NCBI GenBank assembly: GCA_030635945.1
Contig: DAOVXW010000029.1
Coordinates: 1-7,042, forward strand
DNA from: Dehalococcoidia bacterium
GTDB lineage: Bacteria > Chloroflexota > Dehalococcoidia > Dehalococcoidales > G020351185
DNA length: 7,042 nt
Direction: 5' to 3'
Shown: positions 1-7,042 of the stretch, piece after piece
Layout of the letters: each line of letters starts with the position of its first letter
Position numbering within the stretch: the first letter of the stretch is position 1
Position numbers and translations under genes: made by a program
Notes under the pieces: generated by a model
The model's input: the letters and a program-made list of their open reading frames with translations, nothing else
Told to the model about the DNA's origin: nothing
The model's database searches: none

Positions 1-805
1 AACCGCCGCGAGCCATAGCCACTACCTGTCCCTCGGCAGCATCACTCCTCCCGGCTACCGGCTTTGCCCTAATAATCCCAAGCCTCTTCCCCCGCCAGCT
101 TGTGTAGCATCCCGGCCAAGGGTGGAAGGCGCGCACCTGCCGCCAGATAAGATCAGCTGGTTTATGCCAGTCTACCTCACCAGATTGCTTGGTGATGATC
201 CCGGAATAGGTAGCTCCGTCTTCATCCTGGGGCTGAGGTTTAAGCTGTCCCTTCTTCCAGCCCGGTAAAACATCCTGGAGCAGGTGAGCCGCTATCAGGG
301 ACAGCTTAGAGGTAAGCGATGCCGTGTTATCCCCGTCCGCTATGGGAATTTGAGCCCTGGCCAGCACCGGCCCGGTGTCCAATCCCTCGTCCATAAGCAT
401 AATACTGACACCGGTGAACTCATCCCCATCCAAGATAGCTGAAACTATCGGTGAAGCCCCGCGGTGTCTGGGCAGCAGGGAGGGATGGATATTTATACAG
501 CCGAATACGGGGGTATCAAGAACCGCTTTCGGCAATATCTGCCCATAGGCAGCCACCACGACGGCATCTGCTTTATAGCCGGTCAGTTCGGCAACCACCT
601 CCGCTTTTTTCAGGCTGGCAGGCTGCACCACCGGCAAGTCTAATTCTATGGCTGCCCTCTTCACCGGCGACATAGCTGGCTGCCGCCCTCTACCTGCCGG
701 CTTATCCGGCCGGGTATAGACCGCCGCCACCTGATGACCGTTAAGCACGAGGTGCCGCAGGGCCGGTACGGCGAACTCCGGGGTGCCCATAAAAACAATC
801 CTCAC
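1..805 (-). CDS. fmt: Methionyl-tRNA formyltransferase, C-terminus cut by window edge
   Basis: This enzyme transfers a formyl group from 10-formyltetrahydrofolate to the amino group of Met-tRNAfMet, making the cytosolic initiator for bacterial translation. Translating the minus strand from 805 gives 268 residues beginning VRIVFMGTPEFAVPAL, the typical N-terminus of the family. The formyltransferase core shows NIHPSLLPRHRG at about residues 105-116, with the catalytic Asn105 and His107, followed by MDEGLDTGP at 138-146 with the catalytic Asp143. The start of the C-terminal tRNA-binding domain is present (YSGIITKQSGEVDW). Usual length is near 310, so roughly 40 residues are missing beyond position 1. 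The GTG start is chosen because GGGAGG (812-817) lies 6 bases upstream and the homology begins there. It diverges from dnaA. A def gene often neighbours fmt but cannot be seen here. Family assignment is secure. Confidence 0.96.
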   Translation of the reverse strand, partial: MRIVFMGTPEFAVPALRHLVLNGHQVAAVYTRPDKPAGRGRQPAMSPVKRAAIELDLPVVQPASLKKAEVVAELTGYKADAVVVAAYGQILPKAVLDTPVFGCINIHPSLLPRHRGASPIVSAILDGDEFTGVSIMLMDEGLDTGPVLARAQIPIADGDNTASLTSKLSLIAAHLLQDVLPGWKKGQLKPQPQDEDGATYSGIITKQSGEVDWHKPADLIWRQVRAFHPWPGCYTSWRGKRLGIIRAKPVAGRSDAAEGQVVAMARGG

Positions 806-825
806 TTGAAGCCTCCCGCAGCCAG

Positions 826-854
826 ATTTTAACACTAAAAAGCCCACCCGACAA
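826..854 (-). promoter_or_regulatory. Candidate promoter of fmt
   Basis: On the minus strand, TTGTCG (854 to 849) is followed after 17 bases by TAAAAT (831 to 826). The latter is preceded by TG, giving an extended -10 of the form TGn-TAAAAT. Transcription would start near 819, just ahead of the GGGAGG ribosome binding site. The spacing is ideal but the -35 matches only four of six consensus bases, so this is a sequence-only prediction. Confidence 0.38.
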
Positions 855-856
855 CC

Positions 857-888
857 TGCCTGATGCGGGTTTAAACCCGCATCAGGCA
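857..888. repeat. Perfect 32-bp palindrome between fmt and dnaA
   Basis: Two 13-base arms (TGCCTGATGCGGG and its exact reverse complement) flank the centre TTTAAA, which is itself a palindrome, so all 32 bases are self-complementary. It lies 2 bases upstream of the candidate fmt -35 element. Neither strand has a T-run immediately after it, which argues against a plain intrinsic terminator. It could be an operator for a dimeric regulator, a cruciform-forming element, or one copy of a dispersed genomic palindrome. The window cannot distinguish these. Confidence 0.9.
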
Positions 889-1180
889 AACGGGTTTCCG
901 CATACCTTATGTTTCTCGCCGGTTGGAGAATATTTTTTAAGTAAATAGTTCTTGCCTGCCTGTAAGCTCAATATTCGGTAAAAGAAACAGCCTGAGAGAG
1001 CTTGCAAGTGTTTCGGGGATTTAAAACCGGCTACCAACCAGCGCCAGAAGCCTTGCCATTGCCGGTTATCCGTTGATACTATAAACAGCATCTTATGTTG
1101 ATTCTCTCACCAGAATAAGACATGGTTAACTACCAGCCCCCGTCTTGCTTGGGGCCACAGAGAGCGCAGATTGCGTCGGA

Positions 1181-1210
1181 TTGATAACAACAGAATATCT
1201 ATAGTATAAA
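1181..1210 (+). promoter_or_regulatory. Candidate promoter of dnaA
   Basis: TTGATA (1181-1186) and TATAAA (1205-1210) are separated by 18 bases, close to the sigma-70-type consensus, with a predicted start near 1217. A second perfect -10-like hexamer, TATAAT (1217-1222), lies just downstream but has no good -35 at the right distance. The dnaA leader would be about 43 bases. Sequence-only prediction. Confidence 0.42.
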
Positions 1211-1219
1211 CTGTAATAT

Positions 1220-1257
1220 AATCTCTACAACCGCCAGGATAGGAGAGAATCTCTACA
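1220..1257 (+). repeat. 10-bp direct repeat in the dnaA leader
   Basis: AATCTCTACA occurs at 1220-1229 and again at 1248-1257, 28 bases start to start. The second copy fills the space between the AGGAGAG ribosome binding site (1241-1247) and the dnaA ATG, and the first overlaps the TATAAT at 1217-1222. A protein bound at both copies could affect transcription or translation of dnaA, but two short copies may also be chance. Confidence 0.5.
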
Positions 1258-1259
1258 GA

Positions 1260-2582
1260 ATGAGATCTGCGCAAGACATCTGGGAAGCCGCTCTGGGCGA
1301 ACTGCAACTTCAGGTAAATAAGCCAAACTACCAGACCTGGTTCAGCGGGTCAAAAGGGCTCACCCACCAGGGAGACCGGTTCGTCATCGGTGTATCAAAT
1401 GCCTTCATAGCCGAATATCTTGAAAAAAACCAGCGCTCGCTTATCGAGAAAACGCTCATCGGGCTTACCGGCAGAAACACAAGCGTTTCCTTCAGCGTAG
1501 CTTTAACAGCCCCGGACTCCCTGGAAAACCGCCCTGCCAGAGTAAACGCCCCTCTTGTAGAAAACACTGGTTTGAATGATAAATATACATTCGACTCGTT
1601 CATCGTCGGCGGTTGCAACCGCCTGGCTTATGCGGCGGCTCTGGGGGTAGCCCAGAACCTGGGCAAGAGCTATAATCCTCTATTTATCTACGGCGGCCCC
1701 GGCCTCGGTAAAACACACTTGTTGCAGTCAATAGGCTATGCAGCCAGGGCAAACAATGCACGGGTTCTCTATGTCAGCGCGGAGCAGTTCACAAATGACT
1801 TTATAAACGCCATCAGGGAACAGAAAACGGAAGAATTCCGCAACAAATACAGAAGCGTGGATGTGCTCTTAGTCGACGATATTCAATTTATCAGCGGCAA
1901 AGAGCAAACTGAAGAAAGCTTTTTCCACACCTTCAACGAGCTGCATAACTCAAACCGCCAGATTATCATCGCCAGCGACCGCCCGCCGAAATCAATGCCC
2001 CTGATAGAAGACCGGCTGCGTTCCCGCTTCGAGTGGGGATTGACCGTCGACATCCAGCCGCCAGAGCTGGAAACCCGCCTGGCCATCCTGCAGGCTAAGG
2101 CGGAGCAGGCCGGCACCCCGGCACCCCCGGACGTTCTGGAATATATCGCCCGGCAGATAAAGCGGAACATAAGGGAGCTGGAGGGTGGCCTAAACCGCGT
2201 CATCGCCTATGCCCGGCTACTACGGGCTGAAACGTCTACCGAACTGGCCGCCAGGGCGCTCTCTGATATAGCCGGCCCGGCATCAGGATCTATTAGCATG
2301 GCGCAGCCGGCTTTAATTGATACGGTAGCCTATGATTTCAACCTGACTCCCGAAGACCTTATCGGCCGGCGAAGGGACAAGGAAGTCGCCCAGGCCCGGC
2401 AGGTGGCAATGTATCTGCTCAAGAAACAGAACAACTGCTCCCTTGCCGAAATCGGTTCGATACTGGGGGGTAGAAACCCGTCCACAGTCAGCCATGCCTG
2501 TGAGAAAATAGCCGCCGATATTCAAGCCAGCTCTATACTAAAGCGAAAAGTACAGCGTATTCAAAAGAAAATGCGTAGGTAG
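1260..2582 (+). CDS. dnaA: Chromosomal replication initiator protein DnaA
   Basis: DnaA is the AAA+ ATPase that binds DnaA boxes at the origin, melts the adjacent AT-rich DNA and helps load the DnaB helicase. The 440-residue product has all domains: an N-terminal interaction domain (about 1-80, with NYQTWF at 23-28), a very short linker (about 81-105), and the AAA+ core from KYTFDSFIVG. Core motifs are Walker A GGPGLGKT (145-152), Walker B LLVDDIQF (203-210), sensor 1 IIIASDRPP (235-243), the arginine-finger segment RLRSRFEWG (252-260) and the sensor 2 helix NIRELEGG (303-310). The DNA-binding domain begins near 350. Its signature loop reads GGRNPSTV (403-410) where the family usually has GGRDHTTV. 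The ATG start follows AGGAGAG (1241-1247) at a rather long 12-base spacing. No dnaN or recF follows; obgE comes next after 285 bases. Identity is certain. Confidence 0.98.
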   Translation: MRSAQDIWEAALGELQLQVNKPNYQTWFSGSKGLTHQGDRFVIGVSNAFIAEYLEKNQRSLIEKTLIGLTGRNTSVSFSVALTAPDSLENRPARVNAPLVENTGLNDKYTFDSFIVGGCNRLAYAAALGVAQNLGKSYNPLFIYGGPGLGKTHLLQSIGYAARANNARVLYVSAEQFTNDFINAIREQKTEEFRNKYRSVDVLLVDDIQFISGKEQTEESFFHTFNELHNSNRQIIIASDRPPKSMPLIEDRLRSRFEWGLTVDIQPPELETRLAILQAKAEQAGTPAPPDVLEYIARQIKRNIRELEGGLNRVIAYARLLRAETSTELAARALSDIAGPASGSISMAQPALIDTVAYDFNLTPEDLIGRRRDKEVAQARQVAMYLLKKQNNCSLAEIGSILGGRNPSTVSHACEKIAADIQASSILKRKVQRIQKKMRR

Positions 2583-2867
2583 CCTAAAGGTAAGCCGTAT
2601 TTGCACTGTAACACATCCGGTTTTGCACATATTTTTTATAACATTTAAATGTTTCCCAATAACCCCTCTAATTTTTCGATAACTACACAGACCGGTATAT
2701 GTAAAATGGTAGCTTTTCCACAACCTTATCATAACAAGATGCCTGTGAACCCTGGCGCAAGCGTAGATATTCTATATTATAATTAGTATTAAATACCATA
2801 TAATGTATGATAGATTATTTTATTAAATATATAAGTATTCTGCTAAAATAGAGTTACGGGGGATAGA
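2583..2867. other. Candidate replication origin in the dnaA-obgE gap
   Basis: This 285-base gap has two parts seen in many bacterial origins: a segment carrying a DnaA-box-like 9-mer (TTTTCCACA, 2714-2722), then a strongly AT-rich segment (2764-2850, about 12 G or C in 87 bases by hand count) that could serve as the unwinding element. Its position directly beside dnaA is typical. Against it, only one near-consensus box is present, whereas most origins have a cluster. TTTGCAC occurs twice in the first half (2600-2606 and 2622-2628). The AT-rich part could instead simply be the obgE promoter region; TATAAT occurs at 2778-2783 and 2799-2804. No clear dnaA terminator hairpin was seen. Confidence 0.38.
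2714..2722 (+). promoter_or_regulatory. DnaA box-like 9-mer
   Basis: TTTTCCACA differs from the consensus DnaA box TTATCCACA at one base. It is the best match I found in the two gaps flanking dnaA and lies about 40 bases before the AT-rich stretch. One box alone is weak evidence, and the recognition loop of this organism's DnaA is unusual, so the preferred box may differ from the consensus. Confidence 0.4.
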
Positions 2868-4133
2868 TTGTTTGATAAGGTAGAGATAAGGGTAAACGCC
2901 GGCAGGGGTGGGGATGGTAAGGTTGGCTTCCGCAGGGAGAAATTCGCCCCTCTTGGTGGTCCCGACGGAGGTGACGGGGGTGATGGTGGCGATGTAGTTG
3001 TAAGAGCTGGCGGCAATATTACAAGCCTGATAAATTTTCAATACAGGTCTGTTTACAGGGCGGGTCACGGCGGCAATGGCAGCGGGCAGAGAAAGCATGG
3101 CAAAAACGGGAGTGACCTGATTCTGGATGTGCCGGTGGGTGTAACGGTGTCGGCTAAGACTCGACTCGGTGATGATACTGAAATATACGATCTGGTAGAA
3201 TCCGGGCAGTATATAGTTATAGCAACAGGTGGCAGGGGTGGTCAGGGCAATATACACTTTGCATCATCAACCAACCAGGCGCCGCAGATCGCCCAGAAGG
3301 GCGAAGACGGCGAGATAAAAGAATTGATCCTGGAACTTAAATTGATAGCCGATGTGGGTATTATCGGCTATCCCAATGCCGGCAAGTCCTCTCTGTTGGC
3401 ATCGTCATCGGCGGCAAAACCAAAAATAGCAGGCTACCCCTTTACCACCCTGAAGCCGATTCTGGGTTTAGTCGAGGTTGGTCATAAGGACTTTATCCTG
3501 GCTGAAATACCGGGTTTGATTGCCGGCGCTCACCTGGGCCGCGGGCTGGGGCATGATTTTTTGCGCCATGTCATGCGGACGCAGGTTCTCGTCCACCTGG
3601 TGGATGGCGGCTCAAAGTCCCCGGTAGATGATATGTTAAGGGTTAACAACGAGCTTGAGCTGTTTGATTCAGACCTTGCCCGGAAACCACAACTGGTAGC
3701 CATCAACAAAATTGATCTGCCCGATGTTAGGACCCGGATGATAGAGTTGAAAGAAGCCTTTAACGGGATCGGTATTTACCCCCTTTTCCTATCGGCGATT
3801 ACCGGTGAAGGAGTGCCGGAACTAATGGAAAAAACCATTGAGGCGCTGGAGAAGGTTACCATGCAGCGGGTGGCAGAAAAAGAAACCGAGGTCAAGGTTT
3901 TTCGCCCCAGGCCGAAAGGTGATAATATTAAGGTGCACATGGAAGAGGATATCTTTGTTGTGCAGGCTCCCGGGTTGGAGCGCATTATAGCCGGCACCAA
4001 TCTAAAAGACCACGAGGCACGCCGCCAGATAAATCGCCAGATTGGCCGGACGGCAGTTAAAAAAGAGCTGGAGAAAGCCGGCATTAAAGCGGGGGATAAG
4101 GTGCGTTGCGGTATGCTGGAATGGAGATGGTAG
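2868..4133 (+). CDS. obgE: GTPase Obg (CgtA), ribosome-associated
   Basis: Obg is an essential GTPase that associates with the large ribosomal subunit and links ribosome assembly to growth and stress. The 421-residue product has the full three-domain plan. The glycine-rich Obg fold covers about 1-157, with the GGDGGDGGD tract near 34-42. The G domain has G1 GYPNAGKS (167-174), switch I PFTTLKP (191-197), a G3 segment EIPG (213-216), G4 NKID (280-283) and G5 SAITGEG (309-315). The C-terminal OCT domain covers about 340-421 and ends GMLEWRW. The G3 motif has Glu in place of the usual Asp, and the following IEGA reads IAGA. The TTG start is supported by the typical opening MFDKVEIRV (initiator read as Met) and by GGGGGA (2858-2863) four bases upstream. 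nadD follows after 3 bases, so the two are probably co-transcribed. Identity is secure. Confidence 0.97.
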   Translation: MFDKVEIRVNAGRGGDGKVGFRREKFAPLGGPDGGDGGDGGDVVVRAGGNITSLINFQYRSVYRAGHGGNGSGQRKHGKNGSDLILDVPVGVTVSAKTRLGDDTEIYDLVESGQYIVIATGGRGGQGNIHFASSTNQAPQIAQKGEDGEIKELILELKLIADVGIIGYPNAGKSSLLASSSAAKPKIAGYPFTTLKPILGLVEVGHKDFILAEIPGLIAGAHLGRGLGHDFLRHVMRTQVLVHLVDGGSKSPVDDMLRVNNELELFDSDLARKPQLVAINKIDLPDVRTRMIELKEAFNGIGIYPLFLSAITGEGVPELMEKTIEALEKVTMQRVAEKETEVKVFRPRPKGDNIKVHMEEDIFVVQAPGLERIIAGTNLKDHEARRQINRQIGRTAVKKELEKAGIKAGDKVRCGMLEWRW

Positions 4134-4136
4134 CAG

Positions 4137-4739
4137 ATGAAAACGGGTATTCTGGGCGGGACGTTTGATCCTGTCCACACCGGGCACATAATGGTGGCAG
4201 ATGTGGTTAAAGAGGAACTAGGTTTAGGCGAGGTCGTCTTTATACCGGCCGGCCGGCCGTGGCTCAAGGCTGGTACCCCTGTTCTTTCGGTTGAACATCG
4301 CCTTAATATGGTGGCGCTGGCTGCCGCCGGTAAATCCTGTTTTAGAGTTTCCACTATGGAAATAGAGCGTGCCGGACCGACCTATAGTATTGATACGGTT
4401 GCGGAGATGAAACAGGAAATGGAAGATGGCGGCGAGCTATATTTTATTATCGGTCGAGACAACCTTGTGGAACTGCTGCGCTGGCACCAACCGGAGCGCC
4501 TGGTTTCGTTATGCCGCCTGGTGGTTGTGCCCAGAGTTGGTTTCCCGGTTCTCGGCCTTGCCTCATTAGAAGCGGCTATACCCAGTATATCGCAGCGGGT
4601 GATAATACTGGATAAACCACAGATTGACATCAGCGCCTCGGTAATCCGGCAGAGGGTACGGCGGGGGCTTTCCATAAGCCGTCTAGTGCCCGAAAAAGTG
4701 GAGAAATATATAAAAGAGCACGGATTGTACCGGGAATAA
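4137..4739 (+). CDS. nadD: Nicotinate-nucleotide adenylyltransferase
   Basis: NadD adenylates nicotinate mononucleotide with ATP to give deamido-NAD, the penultimate step of NAD synthesis in the cytosol. The 200-residue product matches the usual family length. Its nucleotidyltransferase signature GGTFDPVHTGH is at 7-17, where the two histidines of the HxGH-type motif (14 and 17) bind ATP. Further family features are IPAGRPWLK (36-44), YSIDT near 83-87, the GRDNL segment (106-110) followed by RWHQPERL (115-122), and the C-terminal ATP-binding motif DISASVIRQRV (164-174), corresponding to the usual IS-S/A-T-x-IR. The ATG lies 3 bases after the obgE stop, with GGAG (4123-4126) inside the end of obgE as its ribosome binding site, which points to translational coupling. 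It converges on gyrB. Obg followed by NadD is a recurrent bacterial pairing. Confidence 0.95.
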   Translation: MKTGILGGTFDPVHTGHIMVADVVKEELGLGEVVFIPAGRPWLKAGTPVLSVEHRLNMVALAAAGKSCFRVSTMEIERAGPTYSIDTVAEMKQEMEDGGELYFIIGRDNLVELLRWHQPERLVSLCRLVVVPRVGFPVLGLASLEAAIPSISQRVIILDKPQIDISASVIRQRVRRGLSISRLVPEKVEKYIKEHGLYRE

Positions 4740-4746
4740 GAAAAAC

Positions 4747-6693
<1,947 letters not shown>

Positions 6694-6713
6694 TCACCTG
6701 AATAAAATAGTTC

Positions 6714-6745
6714 AAGAAAGGAAAGAATAAAGAGAAGAAAAAAGA
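6714..6745 (-). other. Polypyrimidine tract in the gyrB leader
   Basis: The plus strand from 6714 to 6745 is all A or G except T6728, so the minus (gyrB sense) strand carries a 32-base pyrimidine run ending about 27 bases before the gyrB start. Such tracts can form triplex DNA or unstructured leaders. I could not place a convincing -35/-10 pair for gyrB in this gap, so it may be read through from hisS despite the terminator between them. Confidence 0.6.
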
Positions 6746-6768
6746 CCGGGGCGGGCGCTGAAGGTAAT

Positions 6769-6800
6769 AAAAGGGCTGGCAGAATATTCGCCACCCCCTG
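6769..6800 (-). terminator. Hairpin terminator after hisS
   Basis: On the minus strand the run GGGGTGGC is followed by a GAATATTC-containing loop and then GCCAGCCC, forming a GC-rich stem with one G-G mismatch, immediately followed by TTTT (6772 to 6769). This is a reasonable intrinsic terminator about 55 bases after the hisS stop and before the gyrB leader. The plus strand also has a T-run on the other side (6803-6807), but nothing is seen to be transcribed into it from that direction. Confidence 0.5.
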
Positions 6801-6856
6801 CCTTTTTACGAAGGTTCATCTATTTGATTATAGCATATTTCAGGCGTCAGGTAAAT

Positions 6857-7042
6857 TTATTGAAGCTGACACTGCAATTTATGCTGCAACTCGGTAAGTG
6901 CTATTGTTTCCTGCTCAGCGGTGGTCATATTTCGCAATATCACCGTGCCTGTTTTAATTTCTACCTCACCGATTATGATTACGAATCGGGCGCCGAAGTT
7001 ATTTGCTTGTCTCAACTGGGCTTTGAGGCTCTTAGAGCTTGA
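6857..7042 (-). CDS. hisS: Histidyl-tRNA synthetase, C-terminal 61 residues only
   Basis: Histidyl-tRNA synthetase charges tRNAHis with histidine in the cytosol. Only the last 61 residues are in the window; the rest, including the class II catalytic motifs, lies beyond the right edge. The visible part is the end of the anticodon-binding domain: SLKAQLRQANNFGARF (about window residues 5-20), VIIIGEVEI, then TGTVILRNMTTAEQ, which follows the family pattern of SLK-QLRQAN-GA followed by GE-E---GTV-LR-M--gEQ. The frame closes at a TAA at 6857-6859. It reads in the same direction as gyrB, 169 bases upstream of it, with a hairpin terminator between. The assignment rests on a short segment, but the pattern is distinctive. 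Confidence 0.85.
   Translation of the reverse strand, partial: SSSKSLKAQLRQANNFGARFVIIIGEVEIKTGTVILRNMTTAEQETIALTELQHKLQCQLQ

Larger units (their letters stand above)
806..1259. other. Divergent fmt-dnaA intergenic region, 454 bases
   Basis: This is the longest stretch without a recognisable gene. It holds the fmt ribosome binding site and candidate promoter, a perfect 32-bp palindrome, a candidate dnaA promoter and a 10-bp direct repeat. I saw no tRNA, SRP RNA, RNase P RNA or tmRNA signature. A 69-codon open frame on the minus strand (882-1091) has no convincing ribosome binding site and no recognised homology, and its stop lies inside the palindrome, so it is not called a gene. GCCCC (1136-1140) and GGGGC (1151-1155) could form a weak five-pair hairpin. 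TTATCC at 1066-1071 is only a partial match to a DnaA box, so I see little support for an origin on this side of dnaA. Confidence 0.7.

Noticed and set aside
451..675. 74-codon plus-strand frame inside fmt
   Set aside because: It lies wholly antisense to a clear fmt coding region and its protein resembles nothing; it is a shadow of the real gene.
857..888. Palindrome as an intrinsic terminator
   Set aside because: Neither strand has a T-run directly after the hairpin; the nearest one (minus strand, CTTTTT) is about 15-20 bases away and inside the candidate fmt promoter spacer.
1066..1074. TTATCCGTT as a DnaA box upstream of dnaA
   Set aside because: It matches only six of nine consensus bases, including none of the last three, and has no companion boxes nearby.
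2823..3257. 144-codon minus-strand frame opposite the start of obgE
   Set aside because: It is antisense to the conserved glycine-rich Obg domain; its Ala/Thr/Pro-rich protein reflects the Gly codons on the other strand.
3776..4354. 192-codon minus-strand frame across the obgE-nadD junction
   Set aside because: It overlaps two strongly supported genes on the other strand and reads as low-complexity Ser/Arg/Pro-rich sequence typical of antisense frames.
6824..7042. 72-codon plus-strand frame at the right edge
   Set aside because: The minus strand over the same bases encodes the conserved HisRS C-terminus, which explains the stretch.

Overview
The window is a block of bacterial housekeeping genes centred on dnaA. 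Protein sequence style, about half G+C, short intergenic gaps and several non-ATG starts suggest the phylum Chloroflexota, most likely class Dehalococcoidia (Dehalococcoides relatives). That placement is inferred from remembered gene order and residue patterns, not from a database search.

Layout, left to right. Positions 1-805 hold the 5' three quarters or more of fmt (methionyl-tRNA formyltransferase) on the minus strand, running off the left edge. A 454-base divergent intergenic region follows (806-1259). It contains a perfect 32-bp palindrome, a candidate fmt promoter, a candidate dnaA promoter and a 10-bp direct repeat in front of dnaA. dnaA (1260-2582, plus) encodes the replication initiator. 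Next is a 285-base gap (2583-2867) with one near-consensus DnaA box and an 87-base stretch of about 86% A+T; it is the best candidate for a replication origin here. obgE (2868-4133) and nadD (4137-4739) follow on the plus strand, 3 bases apart, and look like an operon. gyrB (4747-6687, minus) converges on nadD with only 7 bases between the stop codons. A leader with a purine-rich tract and a hairpin terminator separates gyrB from the 3' end of hisS (6857-7042, minus), which enters from the right edge.

Together the genes cover initiation of replication (dnaA), DNA supercoiling (gyrB), ribosome assembly and GTP-linked growth control (obgE), NAD synthesis (nadD) and translation (fmt, hisS). The widespread dnaA-dnaN-recF-gyrB arrangement is absent.

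No mobile element, CRISPR array, tRNA, rRNA or new defence or metabolic system was found. The points most worth a second look are non-standard residues in normally near-invariant motifs: the DnaA DNA-recognition loop, the Obg switch II segment, and the GyrB ATP-site and TOPRIM motifs. The candidate origin and the long palindrome beside the fmt promoter are also of interest.
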